In this document: one piece after another, positions 19,833-28,925 of the stretch
Position numbering within the stretch: the stretch's first letter is position 1
Layout of the letters: the number at the start of each line of letters is the position of its first letter
Assembly: GCF_021044935.1 (NCBI RefSeq)
Contig: NZ_JAJNMP010000002.1
Span: forward strand, 930,001-994,000
Source: Agromyces cavernae
GTDB lineage: Bacteria > Actinomycetota > Actinomycetes > Actinomycetales > Microbacteriaceae
Length of the DNA: 64,000 nt
Direction: 5' to 3'
The notes under the pieces: generated by a model
The model's input: the letters and a program-made list of their open reading frames with translations, nothing else
What the model was told of the DNA's origin: nothing
The model's database searches: none
Program-made: the position numbers and the translations under genes

Positions 19833-21455
19833 TCAGCCCTTGGTGATCTCGGTGTACAGCGGAACCGAGTCCCAGCCGAACACCACGTTGTCGACCGTGT
19901 CGGCCGAAGCGCCGGTCACGTTCGAGTACCACAGCGGGATCGTGGGGAGATCGGTGAGGAGGACCTCCTGAGCCTGCTGCCAGAGCGCGGTGGCGTCTTC
20001 GACGCTCGACGCCTGGGCGCCGTCGTCGAGCAGCTTCTCGAACTCCTCGCTCGAGTAGCCCTCGTAGTTCGATCCGGCACCGGTGCGGTACAGCGGCGCG
20101 AGGAAGTTGTACATCGAGGGGTAGTCGCCCTGCCAGCCGGCACGGACGCCACCGGTCAGCTTCTCGTTCTCGCGGTCGTCGAGCGACGCGGCGAACGTCG
20201 GGTACGGCTTGCCGACAGCCTCGATGCCCAGGGTGTTGGCGATGCTGTTCGCGACCGCGTCGACCCAGGCCTGGTGGCCGCCGTCGGCGTTGTAGGCGAT
20301 GTCGAGGACGGTGTCGCCGTAGGGTGCGATGGCCTCGGCCTCGGCCCACTTGGCCTGCGCCTCTTCGGGGTTGTACTCGAGGACCTCGGCGCCTTCGAGG
20401 CTGTCGGTCCATCCGGCGATGACCGGCGAGGTGTAGTCGGACGCCGGCTGACGCGTGCCCTGGAAGATCACGTCGGTGATCTCGTCGCGGTTGATCGCCA
20501 TCGAGAGGGCAGCGCGACGGAGGTCGCCCTCTTCATCGTCGCCCCAGTGCTCGAGGTAGAACGGCATGTTGAAGCCCTGGAAGATGGCTGCCGGCTGGTT
20601 GACGGCACGGTCGCCGAACTCTTCTTCGAAGGTCGCGAGGGCCGAGTCGGGCACGGCGTCGAGCACGTCGAGGTTGCCCGCCTGCAGGTCGGCGTACGCC
20701 GTGTCCTGCGAGGTGTAGAAGACGATCGTGAGACCACCGTTGACCGGCGTGCGAACGCCGTCGTAGTCGGGGTTCTTCACGAGGTCGATCTTCTCTTCGT
20801 GCGTCCACGCGTCTTCGGCGGCGAACATGTAGGGGCCGTTGCCGACCGGGTTCTGGCCGAAGGCCTCGATGTCCTCGAACGCGACCTCGGGCAGCGGGAA
20901 GTACGCCGTGTAGCCGAGGCGCAGCGGCCAGTCGGCCTCAGGCGCGACCAGGTCGACCGTGAAGGTGCGCTCGTCGACCACGTTGAGGCCGGTGAGCTCG
21001 CTGTCCTCGGTGTAGCTGAAGCCCTCGATGTTGTCGAAGAAGTAGGAGGCGCTCTGCGCGTTGCTGTAGAGCGCACCGTAGTTCCATGCGTCGACGAACG
21101 AGTCGGCGGTGACCGGCGTGCCGTCGGTGAAGGTCTGGCCCTCCTTGAGCGTGACGGTCCAGTGCTGCGAGTCCTCGGATTCGATCGACTCTGCGACGTC
21201 GAACTCGATGGCGCCCTCGGCGTCGTACGAGACGAGGCCCGCGAAGAGCGACGTCACGATCTTGCCGCCACCGGTCTCGGTGGTGTTCGTGGGGATCAGC
21301 GGGTTCTGCGGCTCCGAGCCGTTGGTCGTGATGATCGCCTCAGGGTCGCCGGCCGGGGCCGTCGGCTCGGCTCCACCGGTCGTGCAGCCTGTGAGCACGA
21401 GCGCGCCGGCGGCAGCAAGAGCAAAGGCGGCAACGCCGTATCTCTTGATCTTCAA
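19833..21455 (-). CDS. Peptide ABC transporter substrate-binding lipoprotein (SBP_bac_5)
   Basis: A family-5 extracellular solute-binding protein, about 540 residues. From TTG 21455, which follows aggagg by four bases, the signal peptide ends in the lipobox VLTGC (Cys24). The mature protein shows family-5 features such as LKEGQTFTDGTPVTADSF and YGVRTPVNGG-like middle segments, with a C-terminal WYSNVTG region. The open frame extends much further upstream without support. It feeds peptides, or another family-5 ligand such as nickel or glycosides, to the permeases next door; the fused ATPase favours peptides. Confidence 0.93.
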   Translation of the reverse strand: MKIKRYGVAAFALAAAGALVLTGCTTGGAEPTAPAGDPEAIITTNGSEPQNPLIPTNTTETGGGKIVTSLFAGLVSYDAEGAIEFDVAESIESEDSQHWTVTLKEGQTFTDGTPVTADSFVDAWNYGALYSNAQSASYFFDNIEGFSYTEDSELTGLNVVDERTFTVDLVAPEADWPLRLGYTAYFPLPEVAFEDIEAFGQNPVGNGPYMFAAEDAWTHEEKIDLVKNPDYDGVRTPVNGGLTIVFYTSQDTAYADLQAGNLDVLDAVPDSALATFEEEFGDRAVNQPAAIFQGFNMPFYLEHWGDDEEGDLRRAALSMAINRDEITDVIFQGTRQPASDYTSPVIAGWTDSLEGAEVLEYNPEEAQAKWAEAEAIAPYGDTVLDIAYNADGGHQAWVDAVANSIANTLGIEAVGKPYPTFAASLDDRENEKLTGGVRAGWQGDYPSMYNFLAPLYRTGAGSNYEGYSSEEFEKLLDDGAQASSVEDATALWQQAQEVLLTDLPTIPLWYSNVTGASADTVDNVVFGWDSVPLYTEITKG

Positions 21456-21525
21456 TGTTCCTCCTGGTGAGATGTGCGCGAAAAAGCAGGACGGCTCGTG
21501 GCCGCCTGAGCGCTTAGTGCCTTCG

Positions 21526-21555
21526 ACACTACGAACCCTTCCTGAGACTTGCCAA
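21526..21555 (-). promoter_or_regulatory. Predicted promoter of the ABC importer operon
   Basis: Read on the minus strand: TTGGCA (21555-21550), an 18-base spacer, then TAGTGT (21531-21526), about 70 bases before the TTG start. Seen by eye; the -10 is only a moderate match. Confidence 0.4.
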
Positions 21556-21666
21556 CTCGACTCGGAAACCGTTACCGATGCGCAACCTTGCAGCGCGACG
21601 ACCGACGGAATCCGTCGTGAACACGCACGATTGTTGCGTTCTCGCGCGCCATGCGATGATTGCGGC

Positions 21667-22428
21667 ATGCGTTCCGACAGTCGACTGCGACTCGAGGTGG
21701 GCATCGTGCTCGGGCTTTCGCTCGGGGCATCCGCTGTGTATTCGATCGTGTCGATCGTCGCTCGCGTCACTGATACGCGTCCGCTCGCCGAGCAGTCGGC
21801 GGCACTCAACCAGTCGCGATCGAGTCGCGAATGGCTCGACCTCACCTACCAGTTCCTCGACGTCTTCTTCGGGCTGTTCGTCGTCGCGCTCGCACTCTAC
21901 CTGCTCTGGCAGCCGGGGCGCAGCCCGTTCCGCCGCATCGGCCTCGACTTCACGCGACCCGGCCGTGACGTGGCATCCGGCCTCGCGCTCGTCGCCGTGA
22001 TCGGCATCCCGGGCATCGCGCTCTACGCGATCGGTCGACTTGCCGGCTGGACCGTCGCGGTGGTCGCCTCACCCCTCGACGCGCACTGGTGGACGGTGCC
22101 GATCCTCGTGCTCGCTGCGCTGAAGGCGTCGCTCACCGAGGAGGTGATCGTCGTCGGCTACCTGTTCACGAGGCTGCGCGAACTCGGAGTCGGCCCGTGG
22201 ACGACCATCGTCTCGAGCGCGCTGCTGCGCGGCACGTATCACCTGTATCAGGGCTTCGGGCCGTTCGCCGGCAACGTCGCGATGGGGATCGTCTTCGGAT
22301 GGTGCTACCAGCGCTGGGGGCGCACCATGCCGCTCGTCATCGCGCACTGGATGCTCGACATGATCTCGTTCATCGGCTACCCGCTGGCGGTCGGCTGGTG
22401 GCCCGAGCTGTTCGCCCCGCCCGAGTAG
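21667..22428 (+). CDS. CPBP-family intramembrane protease-like protein
   Basis: A 253-residue integral membrane protein with several helices and a C-terminal CPBP (Abi) domain. Motif 1 is TEEVIVVGYLF, so the two glutamates are present but the arginine of the common EExxxR motif is not. Motif 2 is RGTYHLYQG, motif 3 is in NVAMGIVFGW, and motif 4 is IAHWMLD. The putative metal ligands are thus kept. Family members process prenylated or signalling proteins or protect against bacteriocins; which applies here is unknown. Confidence 0.85.
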   Translation: MRSDSRLRLEVGIVLGLSLGASAVYSIVSIVARVTDTRPLAEQSAALNQSRSSREWLDLTYQFLDVFFGLFVVALALYLLWQPGRSPFRRIGLDFTRPGRDVASGLALVAVIGIPGIALYAIGRLAGWTVAVVASPLDAHWWTVPILVLAALKASLTEEVIVVGYLFTRLRELGVGPWTTIVSSALLRGTYHLYQGFGPFAGNVAMGIVFGWCYQRWGRTMPLVIAHWMLDMISFIGYPLAVGWWPELFAPPE

Positions 22429-22810
22429 CCAGGAGGCGTCGGATGCCCCGGGCGAGACGCCGTCGCGGACGCGCTCGCCGGGCGACCAGGTGGCGCCCCT
22501 GGGGTGTCGACGCGATGGCCGCGGGCCGCACCGGGGGCGCGGTCACGGTCTCGACCTCGTCATCGCCGCTGAGGTGCAGGTTGCGGCGCGAGGGCGTGCA
22601 GACGATGACGATCGACTCGAGCCCGAAGAACCCGCCGCGGGCGAGGTCGGTGACGGCCTGCGCGCGGCGCACCGCCTCGGCGGTGGCGGGGTCGCCCCGG
22701 TCGAGCCGCCGAAGGCGCTTCTCGATGCCGGTGACATCGGCCGTGGCGGCGCTCACTCCGATGAAGGCCGCGACGAATCCGATGACCGTGAGGACGTCGA
22801 GGGTGAGCAT
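22370..22810 (-). CDS. Hypothetical protein with one N-terminal membrane helix
   Basis: A 146-residue open frame with a good ribosome binding site (ggaggt five bases before ATG 22810). The N-terminus LTLDVLTVIGFVAAFIGVSA is hydrophobic; the middle has RLRRLDRGDPATAEAVRRAQ, which looks helical; the C-terminal third is Arg-rich and low in complexity. Its last 59 bases overlap the CPBP gene on the other strand, so the true end may be spurious only if the frame is not expressed. I do not recognise it. Confidence 0.55.
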   Translation of the reverse strand: MLTLDVLTVIGFVAAFIGVSAATADVTGIEKRLRRLDRGDPATAEAVRRAQAVTDLARGGFFGLESIVIVCTPSRRNLHLSGDDEVETVTAPPVRPAAIASTPQGRHLVARRARPRRRLARGIRRLLATRAGRTARATSRPPAGSR

Positions 22811-23111
22811 GCGGCACCTCCCTGTGCGAATGATCCTCAGTTTATCGCGCGAGGGCGTCCGGCGACACGGTTGCAGGCGTGTGACCCGGCACGTGCCGCG
22901 CCGCGCCGGATCACACGCGTCCGTGAGCTGTTCAGCGGGTCAGGGCGCCGGGACTCCCCGGGCTCGTGGAGTCCCGATCGACTGCACGCTCACAACTCGG
23001 TGCAGGCCCCGACGAGGCGTTCGGGAATGCCCGGATCCCCCGCGCCGCGACCGCGACCAGCATTGGAGGAACGCGGCCGATTTCCGCCGCACCGACGAAA
23101 CGAACGGAACC

Positions 23112-23309
23112 ATGGATCTCGCACACGCCATCGTCGCGGGCGGCCTCGCAGCCCGCCGGACGGACCGCCGGTTCACTGCGACCGAGGCGGAGATCCGCGC
23201 TGCGGAGCTCCGCTTCCTGGAGCGCCGCACGGGTGCCGTCGTCGCGTCCGGCCGCCGTGAGTACACGGAAGCTGGCCGCCACGCGGCACCCCGACCTGCC
23301 CGCGCGTGA
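23112..23309 (+). CDS. Possible small basic protein (65 residues)
   Basis: The gap 22811-23352 has no large gene. One small frame from ATG 23112 (MDLAHAIVAGGLAARRTD, then TATEAEIRAAELRFLERRTG) has a plausible helical, soluble composition and the usual third-position GC. There is only a weak gaacgga upstream, and I know no family. Treat as tentative; the rest of the gap shows nothing else. Confidence 0.3.
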   Translation: MDLAHAIVAGGLAARRTDRRFTATEAEIRAAELRFLERRTGAVVASGRREYTEAGRHAAPRPARA

Positions 23310-23352
23310 GCGGCGGCCCGACGCGCTCGCCGGGCGACCGCTCGTACGTCGG

Positions 23353-23847
23353 TCAGGGCCCGATCTTCTCTCCGGCAGGGCTCAGCACCCACCAGACCTC
23401 TTGGACGCCCTGGCCGTTCGTGTCGCCGGCGGCCTCGTCGCCGATGAAGTAGTAGAGCGGCCATCCGTTGAGCGTGACCTGGGTGGAACCGTCGACGCCC
23501 GTGATGGTGCCGACCTCGCCGGTCACCCCCTCGACCTCGGGGCTCTCGGAATCCGTGGTCACCGCGGGCCAATTGGTGGCGCACTCGCCCTCGCAGACGC
23601 TCGCGTCGGCCCCCTGGGTGTCGTTGTCGAACATGTAGACCGTCATGCCCTCACCGTCGACGACGATCTCGCCGAGCGACGACTGTGCCGTGGTCAGCAC
23701 GGACGACGACTCCGCGGGCGCCTCGGTCTGGGTCTCGGTCGGCGTGGCGGTGTCGGCCGGTGGCTCCTCGGCCGCTGGTGTCGTACAGCCTGTGAGCGCG
23801 ACCGCGAGTGCCGCGACGGCGAGTCCGGCTGCAATGCGCAGTTTCAT
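23353..23847 (-). CDS. Secreted lipoprotein with COG4315-type repeats
   Basis: A 164-residue lipoprotein: signal peptide with lipobox ALTGC (Cys21), a Thr/Glu/Pro-rich spacer, then two repeats of the Lipoprotein_15/COG4315 type. Repeat 1 is GMTVYMFDNDTQG with CEGECATNWPAV; repeat 2 is TLNGWPLYYFIGDEAAGDTNGQG with WWVLSP. Proteins of this type often sit beside ECF sigma/anti-sigma pairs, as here. A motif like the promoters of the sigma gene lies at 23900-23927, so it is likely a target of that sigma factor. The biochemical role is unknown. Confidence 0.88.
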   Translation of the reverse strand: MKLRIAAGLAVAALAVALTGCTTPAAEEPPADTATPTETQTEAPAESSSVLTTAQSSLGEIVVDGEGMTVYMFDNDTQGADASVCEGECATNWPAVTTDSESPEVEGVTGEVGTITGVDGSTQVTLNGWPLYYFIGDEAAGDTNGQGVQEVWWVLSPAGEKIGP

Positions 23848-23899
23848 GCGAAGACCCTTCTCTCGTGCTCGCGACCGCCATGCGCGGCCACGTCGGAAA

Positions 23900-23927
23900 C
23901 ACGAGACGCCGGCCCGAAAGGTTCACC
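23900..23927 (-). promoter_or_regulatory. Predicted ECF-type promoter of the lipoprotein gene
   Basis: Minus strand: GGTGAACC (23927-23920), 16-base spacer, CGTG (23903-23900), 53 bases before the lipoprotein ATG. The same -35 sequence with a 16- or 17-base spacer and CGTK precedes the sigma gene and the DUF2231-like gene. Confidence 0.6.
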
Positions 23928-23960
23928 GGCGCGGAGTTCGTTCAACGCCGCGGGGTTCGT

Positions 23961-24680
23961 TCACCGCGGCGGCGGCTCGCCCGAGACGCCGCGCATGAGC
24001 ACCTCTCCGCTGGCCATCGCCCTGATCTCGAGCGAGGCGATGTCGTCGAGGTCGGCGGCCGAGGCGGCCGACAGGCGCGCGCCCGCGCCGGGGCGTGCAC
24101 GCCAGCTCGAGACCTCGCTTCGCGTGCCGTCGCGTTCGATCACGACGAGCGAGTACGGCCATCCGCCCGCGGGCACGTCGATGTCGCCGTCGCCGTCGCC
24201 GTAGCGACAGTCGAGCTCGATCCTCGTACCCCACCCGACCTGGGTGAGGGTGGCCGTGGCGGTGAGGGGGATGTCGACGGCCGCTTCGAACGCGACCGAC
24301 TCCCGCGCCGTCGCGGGTTGACCCAGGTTCAGCGGCAGCACGATCGCCAGGACGGCAACCGCCGCTGCCGCCGCCACGGCGCCCCACCAATACCGCGTGC
24401 GACGTGCACGGCGACGCCGATCGGCGCGGCGTACCGCCTCGAGCAGGTCGTCGCGAGGCACCGGTGCGGATGCCCCGTCAGGGTCTTGCGCGAGAGCTCG
24501 GGCCCGATCGGGTGCGAGCCGGGCGAGCAGCCCGGGCATGGAGGCGAGTTCCGCGACGGCCCGCATGCACAGCTCGCAGGTCTCGAGGTGCTCCTCGAAC
24601 TCGCGCCGATCCGTCGGCGACAGTGCGCCGAGCACATAGGCCGAGTCCCATTCCGCGAAGCGCGCGTGATTCGGGTTCAT
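23961..24680 (-). CDS. Anti-sigma factor, zinc-binding, membrane-anchored
   Basis: A 239-residue RskA/RslA-like anti-sigma factor. The N-terminal zinc anti-sigma domain has AYVLGALSPTDRREFEEHL and the ligands His31, Cys35 and Cys38 in HLETCELC. One membrane helix spans about residues 98-117. The outer C-terminal part has the form of RskA-type anti-sigma C-terminal domains (GWPYSLVVIERDG). It holds the ECF sigma factor inactive at the membrane until a signal releases it. The start ATG overlaps the sigma stop by four bases. Confidence 0.9.
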   Translation of the reverse strand: MNPNHARFAEWDSAYVLGALSPTDRREFEEHLETCELCMRAVAELASMPGLLARLAPDRARALAQDPDGASAPVPRDDLLEAVRRADRRRRARRTRYWWGAVAAAAAVAVLAIVLPLNLGQPATARESVAFEAAVDIPLTATATLTQVGWGTRIELDCRYGDGDGDIDVPAGGWPYSLVVIERDGTRSEVSSWRARPGAGARLSAASAADLDDIASLEIRAMASGEVLMRGVSGEPPPR

Positions 24681-25183
24681 CGCGTCACTCCCTTCTCCTG
24701 CAGCGCGAGCCGCAGGGCCCGGAGTCCGTAGTGCAGTCGTGACTTGACCGTGCCCTCGGGGATGCCGAGGCGCCGCGCGACCTCGGCCACGCTGCATCCG
24801 CCGTAATAGGCATGAACGATCACCGCACGATGCTCCACCGACAGTGTCACCAGGGCCTCCTCCACCAGCAGGCTCTCGAACAGGGCGTCGGTGGCGTCGT
24901 CGTGCGCGCGTTCGGGGAGTTCGGCCACCCCGACCTCGTGGCGGCGACGGGCGCTCCGCACCTCGTCGATCACGAGATTGCGGGCGACCGTGAACATCCA
25001 CGACCTGGTCGACGCGGGCTCCTGGGCGAGGATCCGGGGACTCCTCCAGGCCCGCAGCAGGGTCTCCTGCACGATGTCGTCGGCGCCGGCCGCGTCACCC
25101 GTGAGGTGCACCACGTACCGCCACACCGACGGGCCGTGCGCGTCGTACAACGCGACGAGGCGGCTGTCATCATCGGGGGGCAT
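24677..25183 (-). CDS. ECF RNA polymerase sigma factor
   Basis: A 168-residue group-IV sigma factor. Region 2 is at about residues 13-50 (YDAHGPSVWRYVVHL, DDIVQETLLRAW) and region 4 at about 112-160, with CSVAEVARRLGIPEGTVKSRLHY as helix-turn-helix. ATG 25183 has aggaggt five bases upstream. It is cotranscribed and coupled (ATGA) with its anti-sigma factor. A motif of its own predicted class lies upstream (25205-25232), so it likely activates itself. Confidence 0.92.
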   Translation of the reverse strand: MPPDDDSRLVALYDAHGPSVWRYVVHLTGDAAGADDIVQETLLRAWRSPRILAQEPASTRSWMFTVARNLVIDEVRSARRRHEVGVAELPERAHDDATDALFESLLVEEALVTLSVEHRAVIVHAYYGGCSVAEVARRLGIPEGTVKSRLHYGLRALRLALQEKGVTR

Positions 25184-25204
25184 CCGTCACCTCCTGCCCT
25201 TCAC

Positions 25205-25232
25205 AACGAGGCGGCGGCACGATCGGTTCACC
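25205..25232 (-). promoter_or_regulatory. Predicted autoregulated ECF promoter
   Basis: Minus strand: GGTGAACC (25232-25225), 16-base spacer, CGTT (25208-25205), 21 bases before the sigma ATG. Matches the two other copies in this locus. Confidence 0.6.
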
Positions 25233-25252
25233 GATGCTGTGATCGGCGTTCC

Positions 25253-25281
25253 GGTGAACCGGGAACGGGTCGGGCATCGTG
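25253..25281 (+). promoter_or_regulatory. Predicted ECF-type promoter of the DUF2231-like gene
   Basis: GGTGAACC (25253-25260), 17-base spacer, CGTG (25278-25281). The ATG at 25290 is eight bases past the -10 motif, so the transcript would be leaderless or nearly so. Confidence 0.55.
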
Positions 25282-25289
25282 TTCTCGGT

Positions 25290-25808
25290 ATGGATGCCAC
25301 CGACCTCGGCCCGCTCGCCTCGGAGGATGTCCTCCAGATCGGCGGCCTGCCCCTCCACCCGCTCATCGTGCACGCCGTCGTCGTGCTCACACCGCTCACG
25401 GTACTCGCCCTGCTGCTCGGCACGTTCTGGCCGGCCGCCCGACGACGGCTCGGCATCGTGACCGCGCTCGGCGCCCTGCTCGTGCTCGTGATGGTGCCGG
25501 TGACGGTCGCCGCCGGCAAGTCGCTCGCCGCCGTGCTCGGCCCCATCCCCGCGGTGGAGCGGCATGAGGCGCTCGGCGAGATGCTGCTGCCGTGGGTGAT
25601 CGGCCTGTTCGTCGTGGCCGCAGCTCAGTGGGCGTGGTACCGGTTCGGCGACGAGAACGTGCGGCGCGATCGGCCGGGGCTCGCGCGCGGCGTCGTGATC
25701 GCGCTCGGCGCGGCCGCCGTGATCGTCGGCATCGGCACGCTCGTCATGGTGGTGCTGATCGGCGACTCGGGAGCCCGCGCCGTGTGGGGCGGGCTCCTGA
25801 GTCAGTAG
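25290..25808 (+). CDS. DUF2231-like integral membrane protein
   Basis: A 172-residue protein with about four hydrophobic helices. The segment GGLPLHPLIVHAVVVL has the paired histidines seen in DUF2231 proteins, which are proposed haem-binding membrane proteins. Start ATG 25290 is chosen because the predicted ECF promoter places the transcript start next to it; there is no ribosome binding site, and an in-frame GTG lies further up (25254). It is divergent from the sigma operon and probably belongs to its regulon. Confidence 0.75.
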   Translation: MDATDLGPLASEDVLQIGGLPLHPLIVHAVVVLTPLTVLALLLGTFWPAARRRLGIVTALGALLVLVMVPVTVAAGKSLAAVLGPIPAVERHEALGEMLLPWVIGLFVVAAAQWAWYRFGDENVRRDRPGLARGVVIALGAAAVIVGIGTLVMVVLIGDSGARAVWGGLLSQ

Positions 25809-25836
25809 CGCCCGGCCGCGCCGGGGCGCCCCCGCG

Positions 25837-25897
25837 CCCCGGCACCCCCGCCCCCTGGCGCCCTGGCGACCCGGCACCCCCGCCACCCCTGGCGCCC
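25837..25897. repeat. C-rich direct repeat
   Basis: Two near-identical copies of cccggcacccccgcc...ctggcgccc (25837-25863 and 25870-25897), differing by a small insertion, behind the DUF2231-like gene. Non-coding, low complexity. Confidence 0.6.
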
Positions 25898-25899
25898 AC

Positions 25900-25967
25900 C
25901 GAGCGTTTCCATTCCTGCCGAACGTTTCCGCCCGAGAAGGCACGGTCGGTCGGAACGGAAACACTCG
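25900..25967. repeat. Long imperfect inverted repeat
   Basis: Arms of 16 bp, cgagcgtttccattcc (25900-25915) and ggaacggaaacactcg (25952-25967), match at 14 of 16 positions, with a 36-base centre that contains a further gaacgtttccg copy. It lies between the convergent DUF2231-like and gcvP genes. It may be a dispersed palindromic element or a terminator. Confidence 0.55.
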
Positions 25968-25972
25968 ACGAG

Positions 25973-26000
25973 GTGCAACGCGGGGATGCCCGCGTTGCAC
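25973..26000 (-). terminator. Terminator hairpin of the gcv operon
   Basis: A perfect 12-bp stem, gtgcaacgcggg (25973-25984) with cccgcgttgcac (25989-26000), loop gatg, 23 bases past the gcvP stop. Confidence 0.7.
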
Positions 26001-26023
26001 CGCGCGACACGCAGGTGCAGCGG

Positions 26024-28909
26024 CTAGGCGAACGCCTCCACAGGCGGGCACGCGCACACGAGGTTGCGGTCGCCGTACGCCTGGTCGATGCGGCGCACGG
26101 GCGCCCAGTACTTGTTGCGCACGAGCGCGTGCACCGGATACACGGCCTGCTCGCGCGTGTAGGGGTGGGTCCAATCCCCCGCGATGACCGACTCGGCGGT
26201 GTGCGGGGCGTTGCGCAGCGGGTTGTCGTCGACCGGCCACTCGCCGCGCCCGACGGCGTCGGCCTCGGCCTTGATCGCGATCATCGCCTCGACGAACCGC
26301 TCGAGCTCGGCGAGGTCTTCGGACTCGGTCGGCTCGACCATGAGCGTGCCCGCGACGGGGAACGACATGGTGGGCGCGTGGAACCCGTAGTCGATGAGCC
26401 GCTTCGCGACATCGTCGACGGTGACGCCGGTCCCGGCGGTCAGCGGGCGCAGGTCGAGGATGCATTCGTGCGCGACGAGCCCGTTGTCGCCCGTGTACAG
26501 CACCGGGAAGTGGTCGCGCAGGCGTGACGCGACGAAGTTCGCCGCGAGCACCGCCGTGGCGGTCGCCTGCTTGAGGCCTTCGGCACCCATCATGCGGACG
26601 TACGCCCACGAGATCGGCAGGATCGACGGGCTGCCGTAGGGCGCCGCCGAGACGGGCCCGCCGTCGTGGGTGACGCCGCCCGAGTGGTCGGCGCGCTGGG
26701 CCATCGGGTGTCCGGGCAGGTATGGCGCCAGATGCGCCTTCGCCGCGACCGGTCCGACGCCCGGGCCGCCGCCGCCGTGCGGGATGCAGAACGTCTTGTG
26801 CAGGTTCAGGTGCGACACGTCGCCGCCGAAGTCGCCGAAGCGCGCGAAGCCGAGCAGCGCGTTGAGATTGGCGCCGTCGACGTAGACCTGGCCGCCCGCA
26901 TCGTGCACGGCCTGCGTGATCTGCTTCACCTCGTGCTCGTAGACGCCGTGCGTCGACGGGTAGGTGATCATGAGCGCGGCGATGCGGTCGGCGTGCTCGG
27001 CGATCTTCGCCCGCAGGTCGTCGAGGTCGACGTTGCCGAGCTCGTCGGTCGCGACGACCACGACGCGCAGGCCCGCGAGCACGGCGGAGGCCGCGTTCGT
27101 GCCGTGCGCGCTCGACGGGATGAGGCAGATGTCGCGCTCGGCCTCGTCGTTGGCGAGGTGGTAGCCGCGGATCGCGAGCAGGCCGGCGAGCTCGCCCTGG
27201 CTGCCTGCGTTCGGCTGCAGCGACACGGTGTCGTAGCCGGTGACCTCGGCGAGCCAGGTCTCGAGCTGCTCGATGAGGCCGAGCGACCCGACGACGTCGG
27301 CCTCGGGCGCGAACGGGTGCAGGTTCGCGAAGGCGGGCCAGGTGACCGCCTGCATCTCGGTGGCCGCGTTGAGCTTCATCGTGCACGACCCGAGCGGGAT
27401 CATGCCGCGGTCGAGCGCGTAGTCGCGGTCGGCGAGCTGCTTGAGGTAGCGCATCATCTGCGTCTCGGAGTGGTGCGTGTTGAACACCGGGTGCTCGAGA
27501 TACGGCGCCGTGCGACGCAGCGCCTCGGGGATCGCGTTCTGCGTGATCGGCCCGTCGAGGTCGCGCTCTTCGGGGCCGCCGAATGCGCGGGTCACGAGGT
27601 GCAGGTGTTCGATCGTGGTGGTCTCGTCGACCGACACGAGCACGGTCGCCTCGTCGGCCTCCCAGAGCAGCACGCCGAGCTCGCGCCCGCGCGCGACGAC
27701 GTTCTTCGCGAGGCCGGGCACGTGCACGCTCAGCGTGTCGAAGTACGTGTCGTGCGCGATGTGCTGGCCGAGGTCTTCGAGCCAGCCGGCGAGCAGCTTC
27801 GCCTTGCCTGCCGCCTGCGTCGCGATCGAGCGGATGCCCCGGGGCCCGTGGTAGACCGCGTACATCGACGCCATCACGGCGAGCAGCACCTGCGCGGTGC
27901 AGATGTTCGACGTCGCCTTCTCACGGCGGATGTGCTGCTCGCGCGCCTGCAGGCTGAGCCGGTAGGCGGGGTGGCCCGCGGCGTCCTGCGAGACCCCCAC
28001 GAGGCGCCCCGGCAGCTGCCGTTCGAGGCCGCTGCGCACCGCCATGTAGCCCGCGTGCGGACCGCCGAAGCCCATGGGCACTCCGAAGCGCTGCGAGGTG
28101 CCGACGGCGACGTCGGCGCCGAGCTCGCCCGGGCTCGTGATGAGCGTGAGCGCGAGCAGGTCGGCGGCCGCCACGACGAGGGCGCCCTGCGCCTTCGACG
28201 CGGCGATGACCGAGGCCGGGTTCCAGACCCGGCCCGATGCGCCGGGGTACTGCACGAAGAGGCCGAAGTGCTCGCCGAGGGCTGCGACGTCGGTCGTCTC
28301 CCCCAGCTCGGCGACGACGAGCTCGATGCCCACCGCATGCGCCCGGGACTCGAGCAGCGCGCGCGTCTGCGGCAGTGCGTCGGCGTCGACGATGAAGCGG
28401 TTCGAAGCCGACTTCGACGCGCGGCGCGTGAGCAGCATGCCCTCGACGACCGCCGTGCCCTCGTCGAGCATCGACGAGTTCGCCGTGTCGAGCCCGGTGA
28501 GGTCGGAGACCATCGTCTGGAAGTTGATGAGCGCCTCGAGCCGGCCCTGCGAGATCTCGGGCTGGTAGGGCGTGTACGCCGTGTACCAGCTGGGGTTCTC
28601 GAGCACGTTCCGCTGGATCACCGCGGGCGTCACCGTGCCGTAGTACCCGAGCCCGATCATGGGCGTGCGCACGGTGTTCTGCGATGCGAGCGCGGCGAGT
28701 TCGTCGAGCGCCTCGCGCTCGGTGGCCGCGGCGGGGATCGCCGAGTTCAGCACCTCGCCCATGCGGATCGACGTCGGCACGGCCGCCGACATGAGCGCGT
28801 CGAGCGAGTCGTAGCCGAGGGCGGCCAGCATGAGCCCGTGGTCGGCGGGGGTCGTGCCGATGTGGCGTCGCCCGAAGGCGTCCACATCGAAGGCGGAGGA
28901 GACGGTCAT
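26024..28909 (-). CDS. gcvP: Glycine dehydrogenase (decarboxylating), P-protein
   Basis: The PLP enzyme of the glycine cleavage system; 961 residues, the usual length for the single-chain homodimeric form. The N-terminal half begins [17 protein letters not shown]; the PLP lysine is in [15 protein letters not shown]. It decarboxylates glycine and passes aminomethyl to the H-protein. ATG 28909 lies 16 bases after the gcvH stop. The operon is controlled by the glycine riboswitch before gcvT. Confidence 0.97.
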   Translation of the reverse strand: MTVSSAFDVDAFGRRHIGTTPADHGLMLAALGYDSLDALMSAAVPTSIRMGEVLNSAIPAAATEREALDELAALASQNTVRTPMIGLGYYGTVTPAVIQRNVLENPSWYTAYTPYQPEISQGRLEALINFQTMVSDLTGLDTANSSMLDEGTAVVEGMLLTRRASKSASNRFIVDADALPQTRALLESRAHAVGIELVVAELGETTDVAALGEHFGLFVQYPGASGRVWNPASVIAASKAQGALVVAAADLLALTLITSPGELGADVAVGTSQRFGVPMGFGGPHAGYMAVRSGLERQLPGRLVGVSQDAAGHPAYRLSLQAREQHIRREKATSNICTAQVLLAVMASMYAVYHGPRGIRSIATQAAGKAKLLAGWLEDLGQHIAHDTYFDTLSVHVPGLAKNVVARGRELGVLLWEADEATVLVSVDETTTIEHLHLVTRAFGGPEERDLDGPITQNAIPEALRRTAPYLEHPVFNTHHSETQMMRYLKQLADRDYALDRGMIPLGSCTMKLNAATEMQAVTWPAFANLHPFAPEADVVGSLGLIEQLETWLAEVTGYDTVSLQPNAGSQGELAGLLAIRGYHLANDEAERDICLIPSSAHGTNAASAVLAGLRVVVVATDELGNVDLDDLRAKIAEHADRIAALMITYPSTHGVYEHEVKQITQAVHDAGGQVYVDGANLNALLGFARFGDFGGDVSHLNLHKTFCIPHGGGGPGVGPVAAKAHLAPYLPGHPMAQRADHSGGVTHDGGPVSAAPYGSPSILPISWAYVRMMGAEGLKQATATAVLAANFVASRLRDHFPVLYTGDNGLVAHECILDLRPLTAGTGVTVDDVAKRLIDYGFHAPTMSFPVAGTLMVEPTESEDLAELERFVEAMIAIKAEADAVGRGEWPVDDNPLRNAPHTAESVIAGDWTHPYTREQAVYPVHALVRNKYWAPVRRIDQAYGDRNLVCACPPVEAFA

Positions 28910-28925
28910 GTGGTTCTGTGGTTCC

